NCBI RefSeq assembly: GCF_010093595.1
Contig: NW_022985449.1
Location: 158,917-222,916, forward strand
DNA from: Mytilinidion resinicola
Lineage: Eukaryota; Ascomycota; Dothideomycetes; Mytilinidiales; Mytilinidiaceae
Direction: 5' to 3'
DNA length: 64,000 bases
Position 1 is the first letter of the stretch, and the number at the start of each line of letters is the position of its first letter. Under the pieces are notes generated by a model. It was not told the DNA's origin. It ran no database searches and saw only the letters and a list, made by a program, of their open reading frames with translations. The position numbers were made by a program, and so were the translations under genes. This document shows, piece by piece, positions 30,893 to 42,613 of this stretch.

Positions 30893-31054
30893 TTGTGTAC
30901 CGTTTCTGTAAAAAAAAATCGTGTATAACAGAATATGCTTAGAAGCAACCGTGTGTTAAAAGCGAAACTCCAAGCTTAATCACGTCAATCCACAACACCA
31001 GTGCATTATTCTGACCTCCCAGTTCCCACCCCTCCTACGCCTTTCATTCGAATC

Positions 31055-32489
31055 TCAACTCTTAAACCCAACATCCCTCCTAAACGTCCACGTCCCCCCA
31101 TCCCCAGAAACAAGCGCATACCCCAACACCCCCTCCACAAAACTCATCAGCAGCGTCGGACTCAACACGAAAGTCATCCGCGAGCCCTGAGTACTGATCG
31201 TCAACCTATCCTGCAGGATCCCAAGGCCGAAGGGCGATTCGTGGAGCGTTAAGGTCGCGGCAGGGGGCTATACAACAAACCCTATCAGCGAAAAAAAGCT
31301 CCTTGAATGTAGTTTGTGGGACAAGGGGGTAGAATACACATACCCTATTCACAGTATTATTATCCCGCTTCGTCCATCGCTCCAAATACCCCTCCACCAC
31401 CTTCAGCGACGGCGGGTGCGAGCACTGGATGCTCATCTCTTTCGCGTGCGGCGAGTGCGTGATGATCATGTGGTACGGTGGTTTGAGGGCCAGATACTCA
31501 GGGCGCGGGAGGGTGGCTACGTCGGGCAGGGTGTCCAATTCAGCCGCAGCCGCAGCCGGTCCCTTGTTCTGGGCGTTAGTTATTGATGGGGCGGTGTCGC
31601 GAGTGGAAATGGTTCCGCTGGTGCTGTCTACTTCTATGTCTGCCCATGAGTCGTCTGGTACTTGGCGCTGGGAAAGAGGGGTTGGATCAACGGGGGGATC
31701 GAGGCAGGCGAGGAGATCTTCGCTGAAGCCGCTGGAGAGGGCTGAGGTGAGGGCGAGGGGGCCTTTGGGGAGGTAGATTGTGAAGGCGGACTGGGGAGCG
31801 GTCCAGGTTGCGGTTGGCCGGGGGGTGGTGGGGTTGGGTAGGACCTGGGGTGGTTAGAGAGATACACGAGGGTTGAGAAAGAGGTGTAAAGATGAAGGTT
31901 GACGCTGATGAGGTATTGGTTCGGGGTTATGGGAGACAAGTAAAGAAAATTGGACAACGCCCCAATGCATGATGTAAACGAGTCACGATGTTAATAGACG
32001 TATGAACTTAATTTCGTGCTCACCTCAAGCCTGATTTTCACCCTATTCGTCTTACTTAACTCTTCCAGTACTTTGTCAGCCCATTTCTCATTCTTTTCAT
32101 CATCGAGCAGAGTCGTCAGCGCGTCACACCAAGCGCTCACGATCGCGCATACGCTTGGGATGAAGGTTGATGTGTCAGGGCAGTGCGGCTGCATTTCTGC
32201 CCACAGCATGTGCCATTCGGGCTCGCAGTTGATCTTATAGCCGACTAAATCTGAAAGAGCTTTTTGGGACTTCTGGAGCTTCGTGTCATCTTTGGACCAA
32301 TTGTCGCGGATGTCTATCTTGAGGCGGGTGGGGCTAGGAGAGACTGTCAGAGGGAGTTGCAAATTGAGGAATGAAAGACTTACAGAGACATTCTCAACTG
32401 TAGTGGCCTTTGCTGTCGTTTTGAAGCTCTTTGTATTTTGGAAGCTCAAGGTCGACGGAACAATTATCTTCACCAATCCCACCAGGCAT
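31055..32489 (-). CDS. Uncharacterised conserved fungal-type protein, four exons
   Basis: Exons 32399-32489, 32024-32343, 31344-31844 and 31055-31267 (introns 55, 179, 76 bp) keep phase throughout and give 374 residues. The start is MPGGIGEDNCSVDLELPKYK. The first donor is GTTGAG; the more canonical GTAAGT 15 bp further on lies behind an in-frame TGA and cannot be used. The body contains LKIDIRDNWSKDD, CEPEWHMLWAEMQPHCPDTS, a Pro-rich linker, FTIYLPKGPLALTSALSSGF, and a C-terminus TISTQGSRMTFVLSPTLLMS. No domain is recognised. It has no signal peptide; a hydrophobic stretch near the end (SPTLLMSFVEGVLGYALV) could be a single membrane helix or a buried core. The convincing splice structure argues for a functional gene. 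Confidence 0.65.
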
Positions 32490-33164
32490 AGAACTATCTC
32501 GCACGAGGAGTGCTCTCAACCACCTCTTTTATCCCCCACATCTCCAGCACCCCTCAGCACAGCCACCCCGCCTCATTTCATTCTGGTAGGAATGCCCCCC
32601 GCATTGCTGGTGCCTGAGATAGCTCCTACAGGGCGAAGCGAACACGCCCGTGCCAAGAGAGGCACGATCCCGCATTGCGGCTGGTGTTCCAGGCTGTATC
32701 TTTGTGGCGTTCAACATCGCAATTACTTCAACATGTGCAGGAAAGGGAAATACGAGCAGGAGCTGAAAGAACCCCCCGCGTGGAACTTGACGTTCAGGGG
32801 GAAAGCAAGCAGATGTCGGCACCAAATGCGTGAAATTGCCTGAAGCCGAAGCTGCACGCTACGCACATCAGCCACATCTAGGCCTGCGAGCCCCTGAGTT
32901 GGCTCGAAACTATTTACGAAAGCTTTGACAGCGGGCGTTTTATAGTGTTCAGCTGAACAAGCTTCAAGGGCCGATGGCGGTGGCAGCCTTGAGGAGCGAG
33001 GGGGGCGTTTGGTGCTATGTTGGTGGGAATTGTATAAAATGTAGGTACAGCCGCGGAAGAGGGGATTTCTAGCTCTCAAAGTTCGCTCAAGGATTTCAAT
33101 TGATCATTTTCTACTCTTCATCGTCCTGTCTTTCAAAATACTATTAGTCAAATCAACCACCATC
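32490..33164. other. Divergent intergenic region
   Basis: 675 bp between the four-exon gene and the gene at 33165, both reading outward. No gene, repeat or clear promoter element was identified. Confidence 0.45.
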
Positions 33165-34236
33165 ATGCCTACTGTCCTTGAACCCGCTGCGAAGCTCCCT
33201 CTAGCCGTTCGCAAGAATGGTGAACATATCCCCATCTCCTCATACATGTCTAGGACTTAGAACTGATGTGTGGTAGTGCGTGACAATTTCGAAAGCAAGA
33301 AGGAAGGTCTGGAAAAGCAACTGACCGATATCCTCGGCGAAACCTGGAAGATTGACATCAACCCCAACGCCATCTGGGCGTATGCCGAAGACGACAGCTA
33401 CGGCAAAGACAATCTAGGAGCTTGCTTGCACTCGTAAGACCAACCCACTCCGCATACCTTCCATTCTCCCATTCTCGCACCACCACCCTCCCAACCCTCC
33501 CACTAAGCAATCCCCCAGCTACATCGCCGACACAATCTGGAACCTAAAATACTTCCTCGAAAAGCACGGTGACCTCGGCAAGACCGAGCTCAACACCGTC
33601 GCCACCGCCCACACCCTAACCCTCGCCCTCGACACCACCGGCAGCGTGAGCTACGCCTCCTGCGACATCCACGACGGGACGCTGCGCCTGCTCTTCCAAG
33701 AAGGTAACCTCGGCACCAACATCAGCCAGACGACCAAGATCGAGACGCTCGAAGCCGCCCTGTGCGCCGCCAACCCCGACGCCGCCGCGCTCTCCTACTC
33801 CGCCCGCCTCAACATCGCCCAGGTCTGGGACGCCAAGCTGCCCGACCTCCAGAAGAAGATCGCCGCGCAGCTCGCCAACGACAAGATCGTGCTCGACCCC
33901 AACTTCGCCGCCGTCTACGCCACGCTCAAGGCCGCGCCGGGCGTCGCGAAGGAGCGCCCGGATTGGGAGAAGTCGCTGGGGTACATCATGCACCAGTACT
34001 TCAGCGGGCTGCTGCATACGCTGGAGTACCAGAAGTTTGAAAAGGACGACATGCTGCAAGAAGGTTTTGCGGAGGCGGTGGAGAAGGGGGAGATCAGGTT
34101 CCGGGTGGTGGAGAAGCTGGGGCGGACGTATAATGAGAGTGTGGTTGAGGACGGGGTGTTTTGGCTGCAGACGAAGCCGGACATGTGGGGCACGAATTGC
34201 GGGGATGTGGCGAGCGATGTTGTGAATTTGTTGTAG
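33165..34236 (+). CDS. Uncharacterised protein, three exons, 291 residues
   Basis: Exons 33165-33219, 33277-33433 and 33519-34236 (introns 57 and 85 bp). The translation starts MPTVLEPAAKLPLAVRKN and continues VRDNFESKKEGLEKQLTDIL, then ETWKIDINPNAIWAYAED. The last exon is GC-rich with strong codon bias toward C-ending codons, typical of a well expressed gene. It has no signal peptide, membrane segment or known domain; it looks like a soluble, mostly helical cytosolic protein. Ordered blocks include NLKYFLEKHGDLGKTELN and DWEKSLGYIMHQYFSGLLH. The N-terminal part (GETWKIDINPNAIWAYA) may be a conserved fold of fungal hypothetical proteins, but I cannot name it. Confidence 0.75.
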
Positions 34237-34384
34237 GTCTGATGCATGAGCAGGAAACGTGAAGAACTCCCTTCTATACTGTCTAACTTGATCCCAGTTC
34301 CATAGTTTAATCTAGCCTCTTGGATATTATATACTGAAAAAGGGGCGTGGTTGAGCGATGAAATGCTGTAAAATGCCGGGACCC
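34237..34384. other. 3' region of the 33165-34236 gene
   Basis: Short downstream region before the 147-bp repeats; nothing recognised. Confidence 0.4.
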
Positions 34385-34770
34385 ACTCAGTAGATTGACC
34401 CAGGACCAAAACGATGGACTGGCTCTCGGTCATGCTTCTCAACTGTATGCAGATCATTAGCTTTTTCGGGAGTCTGATTTAAAGGCTTGCGAGCTTCACA
34501 TCGGAAAAAGCACTTGAAATCAGGTCTGTTAAGGCTCCAAATTTTCAGATGTGCCAAGTTGCGGACTAGCTCCCGTTTATGCTTCTCGACGCTGTGTAAA
34601 TTGTTACGATTTCCAATGGTCTGATCTGGACTCTTGTGCAATTGACGTTGATAAATGAGACCAGATTAGGGCAATCAGAGCTGAGGATTTCCTGGTGACC
34701 TGGAGTCCGTACTGGCTCCCGTTTACACAGCCCAAACATCAATCTACTGCCTTGGCCTGATTTGTCCACT
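34385..34770 (-). pseudogene. Relic with tandem about 49-codon C2H2-like repeats
   Basis: On the minus strand KREPVRTPGHQEIL (34724), KRELVRNLAHLKIW (34578) and DREPVHRF (34431) begin successive units spaced 146 and 147 bp apart. The second unit reads PDFKCFFRCEARKPL, then TPEKANDLHTVEKH: two Cys followed by a DLHxxxxH end, reminiscent of a degenerate C2H2 zinc finger. The 146-bp spacing shifts the frame of the first unit by one base, so the units are not in one open frame. No start or flanking gene was found, and the last unit ends at a stop near 34388. It is best read as a decayed fragment of a multi-finger gene; confidence in the zinc-finger reading is low. Confidence 0.45.
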
Positions 34771-34891
34771 TGGGAGACTCATATCATCAGTGCTAGGGCA
34801 ACTTCGTATCCATTCATCAGCAAAGTATACAGCAAGAAGGTCAAATTACCTGATGACGCTCCAACCCATGGTATCAACCCTACACCGACTC

Positions 34892-36317
34892 CTAATCGTA
34901 AACCTTGGACACTACAATCCCATACGGATCCCTATCCCTCTCACTAACCTCCACCCCCACATACCCATCCTCCAATGCCTCCAACACCTCCTCCCCGACC
35001 CCCTCCCTCTCCCTCTCTTCTTTCCGCACAACCTCCCACTCCGCCTTTACAGCCTCCAGCAACTGCTGCCTCATCACACTATGCAAAAATCCCCTCTCAC
35101 TATTACTATGGAAAAGCGTGACCACACACTGCCCCTTCTCGATCGCCGCCAGCGCCTCGTGATGCGACATCTCGCCTGTGAAAAGCAGATCGACGTCTAA
35201 GCCTGAGAGTAGGTCGCCCCCGGATCCTGCGCAGATGCCGACAGAAGAGATGGACATGTCGGATATTTGTTTGCCCTGCGGTATAGCGATGGGGAAGCCT
35301 TTTGGGTTACCCAGCCCGCGGCCGATACGTTCGATAAGGGATGGGAGGGATTGGGGTTTGGAGAAGCGCACGATGCGGCCCATGCCGGCGCCGGGGTGGG
35401 CGGGGAGGTCGAGAGGGCGGATTGGGTGGCGGGTGTGAGCTGTTGAGGCGCTATTACACATATCCATCAGTTCTGACTTGTACGAGCGGGGGTAGGGGAG
35501 CGCGTACAGTTTCAGATCGCCATCTTGGAGGTTTGCGGTAGAGGGGTGGTGTTGCAGCAGGTATATCGGGCGCTTGGGCTCTAGAAATGGGTCGTCCTCG
35601 GGTGGTTGGGGTGTCGAAGGCTTCGAGGATTTTGAGGACGTCTCGTCTGTGATCATGGCGCCCTCTTCTGGTGCTGTAGCTGGTTCACCGGTGATGATAT
35701 CTGCGAGCCAATCCCCAAGCCCTCCGGGGGCGGCGTCAATGGCTGAGTGAGGGCTGTATACCTGGAATTGCTCAGCGAGAGTCCGAGTATGACTCAAGAG
35801 TTCCATACGCTTATCCCTTCAGCGGCTAATCGAAGTAGCGACTGCTGCTGGCTGTTGGCGAGGGTGATTGACTTGAGGCCTCTGAAGATAATGGGGTCTA
35901 TGCTTGGAGCTTTGTTAGGTCTTGGGATGTTCAGAGAGGGGGCTGAGGCGTACGGTAGGCTACGATTACGGAGTCGTTTCGTTCAATTGCTTCGTCTGCG
36001 ACTGCCTTTGTGAGGTCAACGGTGAGAAGGACCGAGTTCATCTGCCGCCGTAGAGGGTCGAAGGGAGACTCTAGGAGTACTAGAATTGTTGTTAGCCTTC
36101 CTGTTGTAGTACTTGGTGGCAGAAATGATCGTACACCCAGTGTTGTCCCAGCTCTTGTCTGCCAACGCTTCTGGATAGCTATGCTCGTCAGCGAGAGCTC
36201 TGCGGTACGCGCTCGTAGAACTTACAGTTTCCGCATAGCATTAACCACCGCCTTCGAAAAGGGTGCCGAAGCCGTAGGAGAAGTCATCATGAACGACCTT
36301 GCAACCGTCTTGAACAT
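34892..36317 (-). CDS. NIF3: NIF3 family protein (GTP cyclohydrolase I type 2-like)
   Basis: Five exons: 36226-36317, 36135-36178, 35954-36079, 35809-35897 and 34892-35761, all phase-consistent, giving 406 residues. The joins yield MRKLYPEALADKSWDNTGLL, VLLTVDLTKAVADEAIERND and VIVAYHPIIFRGLK, the NIF3 metal-site signature, then GISVYSPHSAIDAAPGGLGD. The C-terminal GEMSHHEALAAIEKG holds the remaining metal ligands. An insert rich in Ser/Pro/Glu (residues about 165-190) is fungal. NIF3 proteins form dinuclear-metal toroids; yeast Nif3 interacts with the Ngg1 coactivator, but the physiological reaction is unknown. ATG at 36317 is chosen; Met codons nine and ten residues in are alternatives. It is divergent from the Fra2-like gene at 36506. 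Confidence 0.9.
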
Positions 36318-36505
36318 GAAGCTGCTCCAGAATATCCAGAATGGTGTTGTATGAAAAAGCAATGCCGATCAACGAACTTGGAAGAAAACACGCTAAACCC
36401 CCCATCACGTGCGTCCAAAACTGAGGCCGAGCACGTCATCATCCGAGATTCGGCGTGAAGGCACGGCGACATCAGATAAGATTGATAAAATTTATAAAGT
36501 CAGCC
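36318..36505. promoter_or_regulatory. Divergent promoter, NIF3 and Fra2-like genes
   Basis: 188 bp between opposite start codons, so both genes must share this region. A CACGTG E-box lies at 36406-36411, roughly central. A TTTATAAAG word lies close to the Fra2-like ATG. Confidence 0.55.
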
Positions 36506-36986
36506 ATGGACCCGCGCTTGCCTCAAACCCTCAGCAACCTCAACATCAACGAGTCGACTCCCGCAACTATGGCTTCGACGACCGACGAGCCTGCTGAGAT
36601 GCAGCGCATCACACCAGAGGTGCTAAAGAGCAAGTTGATTGAGAAGCTAGAGGCTACGCACGTGGAAATTGATGATAAAGGTACTATATTTGATTGTGGA
36701 AGATGAGGGTGTTATGTCGTCCTTTTATTAAGTATCTGTTAAACATATCTATGGGCCCACAGGTTCCTCCCAGATTGTTCAGCCGCTAACCGCAAATGCC
36801 AATCTAGACGGATGTGGACAAATGATTGAAGCTATCATTGTCTCGCCACAGTTCACGAAGAAGACGACGCTGGCAAGGCACCGACTTGTGAATGCCGCGC
36901 TGAAGGAGGAGATTGCTGCGATACACGCATGGTCACCCAAGTGTCATACGCCTGAGGAGTGGGAGAAGAAGAAACCGCAGACTTGA
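36506..36986 (+). CDS. FRA2: BolA-like protein, Fra2/BOLA2 type
   Basis: Exons 36506-36680 and 36808-36986 (127-bp intron) give 117 residues. The join reads [19 protein letters not shown] followed by [20 protein letters not shown] and [15 protein letters not shown] with its Cys and the RHRLVN helix are the BolA2/Fra2 signature; the conserved His of RHR is a cluster ligand in the Grx-Fra2 complex. In yeast Fra2 forms a [2Fe-2S] complex with monothiol glutaredoxins Grx3/4 and signals iron status to Aft1. Residues 1-30 are a poorly conserved extension; a later start at MASTTDEP is possible. ATG at 36506 is preferred because the frame is open and near the promoter. Confidence 0.9.
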
Positions 36987-37155
36987 GCATTTTGCGGACA
37001 CGGTTCGAATTACTCAGCAGACGTGAGGTCTCATTTGGCTATCCGGAGTCGCATTCACTAGGGACAATTTGAAGTATGAACCAAATAGGGGTGCATTCTA
37101 CCTTACAAGCTTCGTGCGATGGCTTCAAGAAGAAACGTCGTCCAGCCTATTCCTT

Positions 37156-39294
37156 CTAGCTTAGAAGAACCCGAATTTCATCGCTCGTGCGAGGGAAAAT
37201 ATCCCTTAGCCTCACCACTGCCTGATCTTCCGATTCACTTTCGTCATCCAGCAACTCATCCGCTGCTATAATCTTACTTTCCAGGAACTCGAAATCCTCG
37301 CAGAACTTGTCTGCTGCTTCCTCCGTGATTTTCTGAACCATTCTCGAGTTCCTCAGCCTTTTGATATTTTCTGCCGCGTCCATAAGCGCCGAGGGAAGGA
37401 AGTCATCTAGCTGCTGGCTTGTGGCAATCAGGTGTTCGGGCTTAAAAGGCTCCAGTGAAGCAAGAGATGATATGTCTTCCGCTGAGTCAGACATTTCGCT
37501 GACTGCGTTGAGCAAGACGTCAATGCCAGATTCGTATGTCAAGTATCGATGCTGAGACTCTACCAGCTTAGCGGAGTGCTCGCCGATAGTATCTTCTATC
37601 TCGCTGATGCGATCACTCGCGAATGAGTAAGGTGCAAGGATGTTCTTAGCCGCTAATAAACAGTTAATGGCAAATATGTCGTTCTTCGGGTCGGCGAGTC
37701 TTTTGTATAGGTTCTCGCAGCCACTCAGGAACGGGTCAAGGGCTTCGGACAGTACGGCTTGGAACCCGTTGTCTCGTTCGTCGGTTGCGGCAATGGATGT
37801 ATCGTAGCTCTTTGCCAATGTCTTGAGCATTTGAAGTGCATCTTCAAGGAATTCTGGCGGTGACAAGTCATCCGGAGCAACTGCAAGGTCGCTCTGAACA
37901 GCAGCAACATGGTCTCTCATGTTTGCACGGAATTGCCTCATTGCCGATTCCTCCAGTCCGGTAAAGACATCGAGGACCTCGGAGTCATTGCCGAGTAGCC
38001 GTGAGAAGGTGTTCTTATAAAAAGCAATGAGATTCGCAATTTTGTACGCAAGAGTTGCATCTTCGTGACTCTGTATGACTTGTTCGGTTCGTTGTCGCAA
38101 CAGTCGTGCAACTCCTGTAAGATCGCGACTGACAAGTTGGTTTAAGGCTTTGCGGCCGTCGAATATTTCCTCGTCGCCTTCCAGTCGGGACCAAGGTTCG
38201 CTTTCTAGACCTGCTTGAATTCCGCGGGCAATCTCATCGCCCTCCGAGATAAACAAGACCTCGAGTGCTTCTCTCTCTGAGACAGTGGCTGAATGTGCCC
38301 AAGCAAGCATGTCCCCCACATATCGGAGGGGGTCGTGAGCATGGAACTCGATTGGCTTCATGGACGACAAGCTCTGCAAATCCGCAGCGGAGCCGGTGAG
38401 GGCGGTGTAAAATGAATCTGATAGTATATTTTCCCGCGCTTCGGCGAAGAAGTCCAAACAGCTTTGGAATAGCGTTGGCCGCTCTGCCAGCACTCGCAGA
38501 GACCTTCGTATGGAGGCATTGATCTGAGGATTCTCTAGGTCCAGGGTCTTGAACTCACGCTGAATCCAGCGGTACAACTTTTGAAAGGCTGAATTCAGCT
38601 GCTTGGAGCTTTGCTCGAGAATCTCAAGGCCAAGTCGCTGATCCTCGGTCCCCAAAAGCACTTGGCAGTCGTAATGAATCTTCTTTGCCCTGGTAAGGGT
38701 CTGGAAAAATTCCTCGTCCACAGGCTCGGCGGTGGAGGTCAATGCGGTAGCTTCCTCTTCGGTTATGACAAAGTGCGAACTGAATGCATCCAGCACACGC
38801 TGCTTCATCTCAACTTGCTTTCTTTGATTCATAAGGCTGGTTGCCTCCTCCAGAACAGGGCCAGTCTCCTGATTTGCCGCAGAAATGTGCCCACGAAGGT
38901 CCGCACAGCTCTGGTTCAGATTCGAGATCGCCGCCCCAATTCTTTTCAGTTGCTTCATCGAAAGTCAACAACGGCACGAGTGATAATATGATTGACTAAC
39001 CTCTGCGACTTGACCGAAATCTTTCACGATGTCACCGTTGCATTGGATAACCTCTTTCTGGACATCTAGCCTCAACTGCCGCCTTGTCTCGGCGGTATTG
39101 CGAATGCCCCTGCCATTGAGCGTCTCCAAGGCATCTCGAATATCGAGGTCAGCATATGATGCCGACAGGACGCTGGTGATCCTGCTGGATAGAGCATTGG
39201 AGGTTCGGGACGAGACCCCGATAGAGGGCGTGGCCGGCGACAGGAGGTCTGGCGAAGCGGGAGTGGACCTCTCCTGGAAGTAACTGCTCGCCAT
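37156..39294 (-). CDS. COG6: Conserved oligomeric Golgi complex subunit 6
   Basis: Exon 1 39001-39294 (98 codons, [20 protein letters not shown]) and exon 2 37156-38952 join over a 48-bp intron (GTTAGT donor) at FGQVAE/QLKRIG, a conserved Cog6 junction, giving 696 residues. Helical coiled-coil segments fill the N-terminal quarter ([20 protein letters not shown]), followed by the helical-rod domain with [15 protein letters not shown] and [23 protein letters not shown] is a peripheral Golgi tethering complex for retrograde vesicles, needed for glycosylation enzyme recycling and, in yeast, for autophagosome formation. An upstream in-frame Met (MHWTRT) is an alternative start. It is divergent from ATG9, 438 bp away. 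Confidence 0.93.
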
Positions 39295-39732
39295 TCCGAG
39301 TATTATAGTTCGAGTCCAGTGCATCGAGTTTGTCGACAGGTTGGTGATGGGCGAGTGTTTTTCCGATCCGCTGCACGTGGACAAGTTCAGCAGCCTGCAT
39401 ACCCGCGGGCCGTCGCCGCAAACGGGGCGATGACCAGCTGCATCACACGTCAGGCACGCCTGGAGACGGGACGAATGCCAGAGTCAACTCGCCAGGCGAC
39501 CACGATTCGGGACTCTTCCACCTGACCACAAACACCCTCCCCGACACTTATCACGGCGATTGCTGAGGCCATGTACTAATGACCCGGGATCCATGGATGC
39601 GAGCCTGGACATGCGTGGATCTCTCACTGATCCCCTCTCCACCTCCATCCCCCGCCTTCGCGTCTACGACAGCTCCCTTCACCTCCCGCAGCGGCCGCAG
39701 GCTTCTGCACAACCCGCCACCTCTTCTCCACC
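39295..39732. promoter_or_regulatory. Divergent promoter, COG6 and ATG9
   Basis: 438 bp between two outward-reading genes that act in the same trafficking process. The stretch before the ATG9 start is C/T-rich. No specific factor site was identified. Confidence 0.5.
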
Positions 39733-42613
39733 ATGATGGCCTCCAATATACTCTCGAGGCTCCTGCCTTCTGCCTCCGATGAACACTCCAACTACGACCA
39801 TCGACACCGACGCAACCCCTCCGACCCCTCTGATATCGAAGACGGACTTAGTATGGACATTGACGAAGAGAATCTTGGAGAACGGTTTCAGGAGCAGGAC
39901 CTAGACCACCTGTTGGCCGACGCCACGAGCAGTCATATCACAACTGAGAGCACCGCCTTCCTCAACAAAGAACGAAGGACGAGCGGACCGCACGCAGGTT
40001 CTAGGGCGAATCCTGGACGGGGGCCGTCTGCTACACGGAGAGGAGCACACTCCGATGACGACGACGATGTTCCGGAGTCCCTGCTTCTTGAAGGGGCGGA
40101 TGAGCCTCCACGCCAAAGCATTCCAGCAAACCGCCGACCTGATCCCTACCTCCCTCCTCCTGTGCCAGGACTTGCTAGTCGTCAGGCTAGAACACAGTGG
40201 GAGACTGCCCAAGCACAACAACGGCTTCATAACGATGATCGACACTTACCACGCGCCGCTAGGGGCCCTCTTCCAGCGGGTGCTGGTCAGCTTTCAAACG
40301 ATCCAAAAGAGAGAGCAATGTGGATGTGGGTCAACGTCCAGGACCTTGATGACTTTCTCCGAAAGGTGTACCATTACTATCTTGGCCATGGCATTTGGTC
40401 GATCCTTCTTTCTAGAGTTTTGGCGCTTCTGTAAGGAGTTCCTGATGTCCGCATTCATGTGTCTCTACTGACAAGATCTAGTCAATCTGCATTTATTACG
40501 GGATTTCTAACGTTTCTTGTTTTCTGCATCAACTTTCAGAATCTCTCGAGTAGCAAAACCATGGAAGAAGTCCTCGTGCCGAAATGCACTCAGCAGTAAG
40601 CGATGCTTTCTCAATTTGCATTGCTCGTGGCTGACCAATAAACAGAATCCACGGATTTTGGAAACTCTTCATTTATATATTCATCGTCACCTGGTTCGTT
40701 CAGCTCGCTGGCCTTCTAAGGGAAATCCCTGCCTTGTGGAACATGTACAATTTCTACCATTACCTGCTGGACGTCCCGGATCGAAATATTCAGTCTGCTA
40801 GCTGGCAATTGATTGTCAGTCGCTTGATGGCTCTTAGAGATTCTAACTATTCAACAGCACAGAATATATCGCCTCGAGCCCGCAGGATTCTTCAAGACAA
40901 GTCACGACAACGGATGGATGCTCATGACATTGCTAACCGGGTCATGCGACGCGATAACTACCTTATCGCCATATTCAACAAGGACGTCATGGATCTAGGC
41001 GTTCAAATACCTTTCTTGGGAACACGTCAATTCTTCTCACGGACTACGGAATGGCATGTGGGACTCTCGGTGATCGACTTTGCCTTTGGTCAGAACAACG
41101 AGATAGACCCAAAGTTCCTCAAAGAATCCAACCGGCGAGAGCTGGTTGACAAGCTGAATGCAAGGTTTCGGACTACAGCTATGATAAGCGTAGTCTGTGC
41201 GCCGGTGGCTGTCCTGTTCTTCATAGCGTCGTTACTTTTCAAATATTTCACAGTAAGTTTGAATGAGGTTGCTATCAAGAATTTGGAGCTTACATGTACG
41301 AACAGGAGTACCACAAAGACCCCTCTCAACTGGGGACCCGAATGTTCACACCCTTAGCGCAGTGGAAATTCCGCGAATTCAATGAGTTGCCGCACCAGTT
41401 TGAACGACGGGAAAAAATGGCATATCCTTTTGCGGACCGATACCTCGCCATGTTTCCTAAGGATAAGACGGAGCAACTTGCCGGTTTTGTGGCCTTCGTT
41501 GCTGGCGCATTCGCCGCTGTTCTCGGCATGATCACGCTATATGACTCCGAGTTGTTCCTCGGATTCGAGATTACGCCTGGTAGAAACGTCATTTTCTATC
41601 TTGGAATCTTCGGTGTCATTTACGGGATAGCACGAAGCAGCAGTAGGAAAGATGAATTAGTCGTCGACGCCGGCTACGCAATAAAGCAGGTCATCGAGTA
41701 CACCCGCTACGAGCCAGCTTCCTGGAAAGGCCGACTTAATACCGACGAAGTTCGCAATGAGTTCTCTTCGCTTTATCAACTCAAAGTCGTCATCTTCATT
41801 GAAGAGCTTTTGAGCATACTCATCACGCCTTATATCCTCGCCTTCAAACTGACAAATAGCACTGAGCGCATCGTCGACTTTTTCCGCGAATTTACCGTCC
41901 ATGTAGATGGCCTGGGCTCTGTCTGCTCCTTCGCCGTTTTCGACTTCAAACGCGGCGGAGAGAACAATCACGCAAATGATCGCGAAGACTCCGGGCTACG
42001 GGAAGACTACTATACAACCAAAGATAACAAGATGCTCGCGTCTTATTACGGATTCCTAGACAACTATGCACCAGCCGGCCGCGGCCACAACGCCAGACGT
42101 CTGCAAAACCGACGGAACTTCCACCCTCCCCCAGTCTTCCCCAGCGCTCTCGCCGGCGCTTCCACACAGGCCCCGCCGCCTGAAATGGCAGCCCGCTCCA
42201 CAAGTAGAGGCACCACAGGCCGTCAATCTACCCAGCGCCGCACCTCGAGAAACATACCCGCGCCCGGCCGCGCATCACCCATGAACTCCATCCTCTTAGA
42301 CCCCCACCACCAGCCCCGCAACTCCCCACTCCAAAAGGCGCAAGCAAAATACCGCAACCCCCTCACCGGTCTCGAAGACCCCGACGAGCTCGACGAAGCC
42401 GACCTCCCTACGCGGAACTCGAGCCGCATCATGGAGGAAGATAGCAGCTTTGGAGATTCGTGGAAAACGACGAAGCTCGCACAGGCGGATGATGAGGCGG
42501 AAGCGGAGGCGCAGGAGGAGGCGAGAAAGGGGGGACAGGGTGGCGTTCTGGGCATTTTGGCGCAGTTTGGGGGTGCACATACACAGGGAAGGGGCGCCGG
42601 GGTTGGGATTTGA
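39733..42613 (+). CDS. ATG9: Autophagy-related protein 9
   Basis: Exons 39733-40430, 40482-40595, 40646-41252 and 41306-42613 (introns 51, 50, 53 bp) give 908 residues. After a disordered N-terminus come the conserved core blocks: WVNVQDLDDFLRKVYHYYLG, SKTMEEVLVPKC, IHGFWKLFIYIFIVTWFVQ, HDIANRVMRRDNYLIAIFNK, and QWKFREFNELPHQFERR. Several hydrophobic segments (such as TEQLAGFVAFVAGAFAAVLG) are the membrane helices. The C-terminal 200 residues are Pro/Arg/Ser-rich. ATG9 is the integral-membrane lipid scramblase whose vesicles seed the phagophore. An adjacent ATG one codon later (MASNILSRLL) is an equally good start. It converges on UTP20. Confidence 0.96.

Noticed and set aside
31991..32482. 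Minus-strand frame beginning at a GTG with an uninterrupted read through 32398
   Set aside because: A better ATG at 32489 in another frame, with a 55-bp intron, joins to the same downstream frame and avoids reading through intron sequence.
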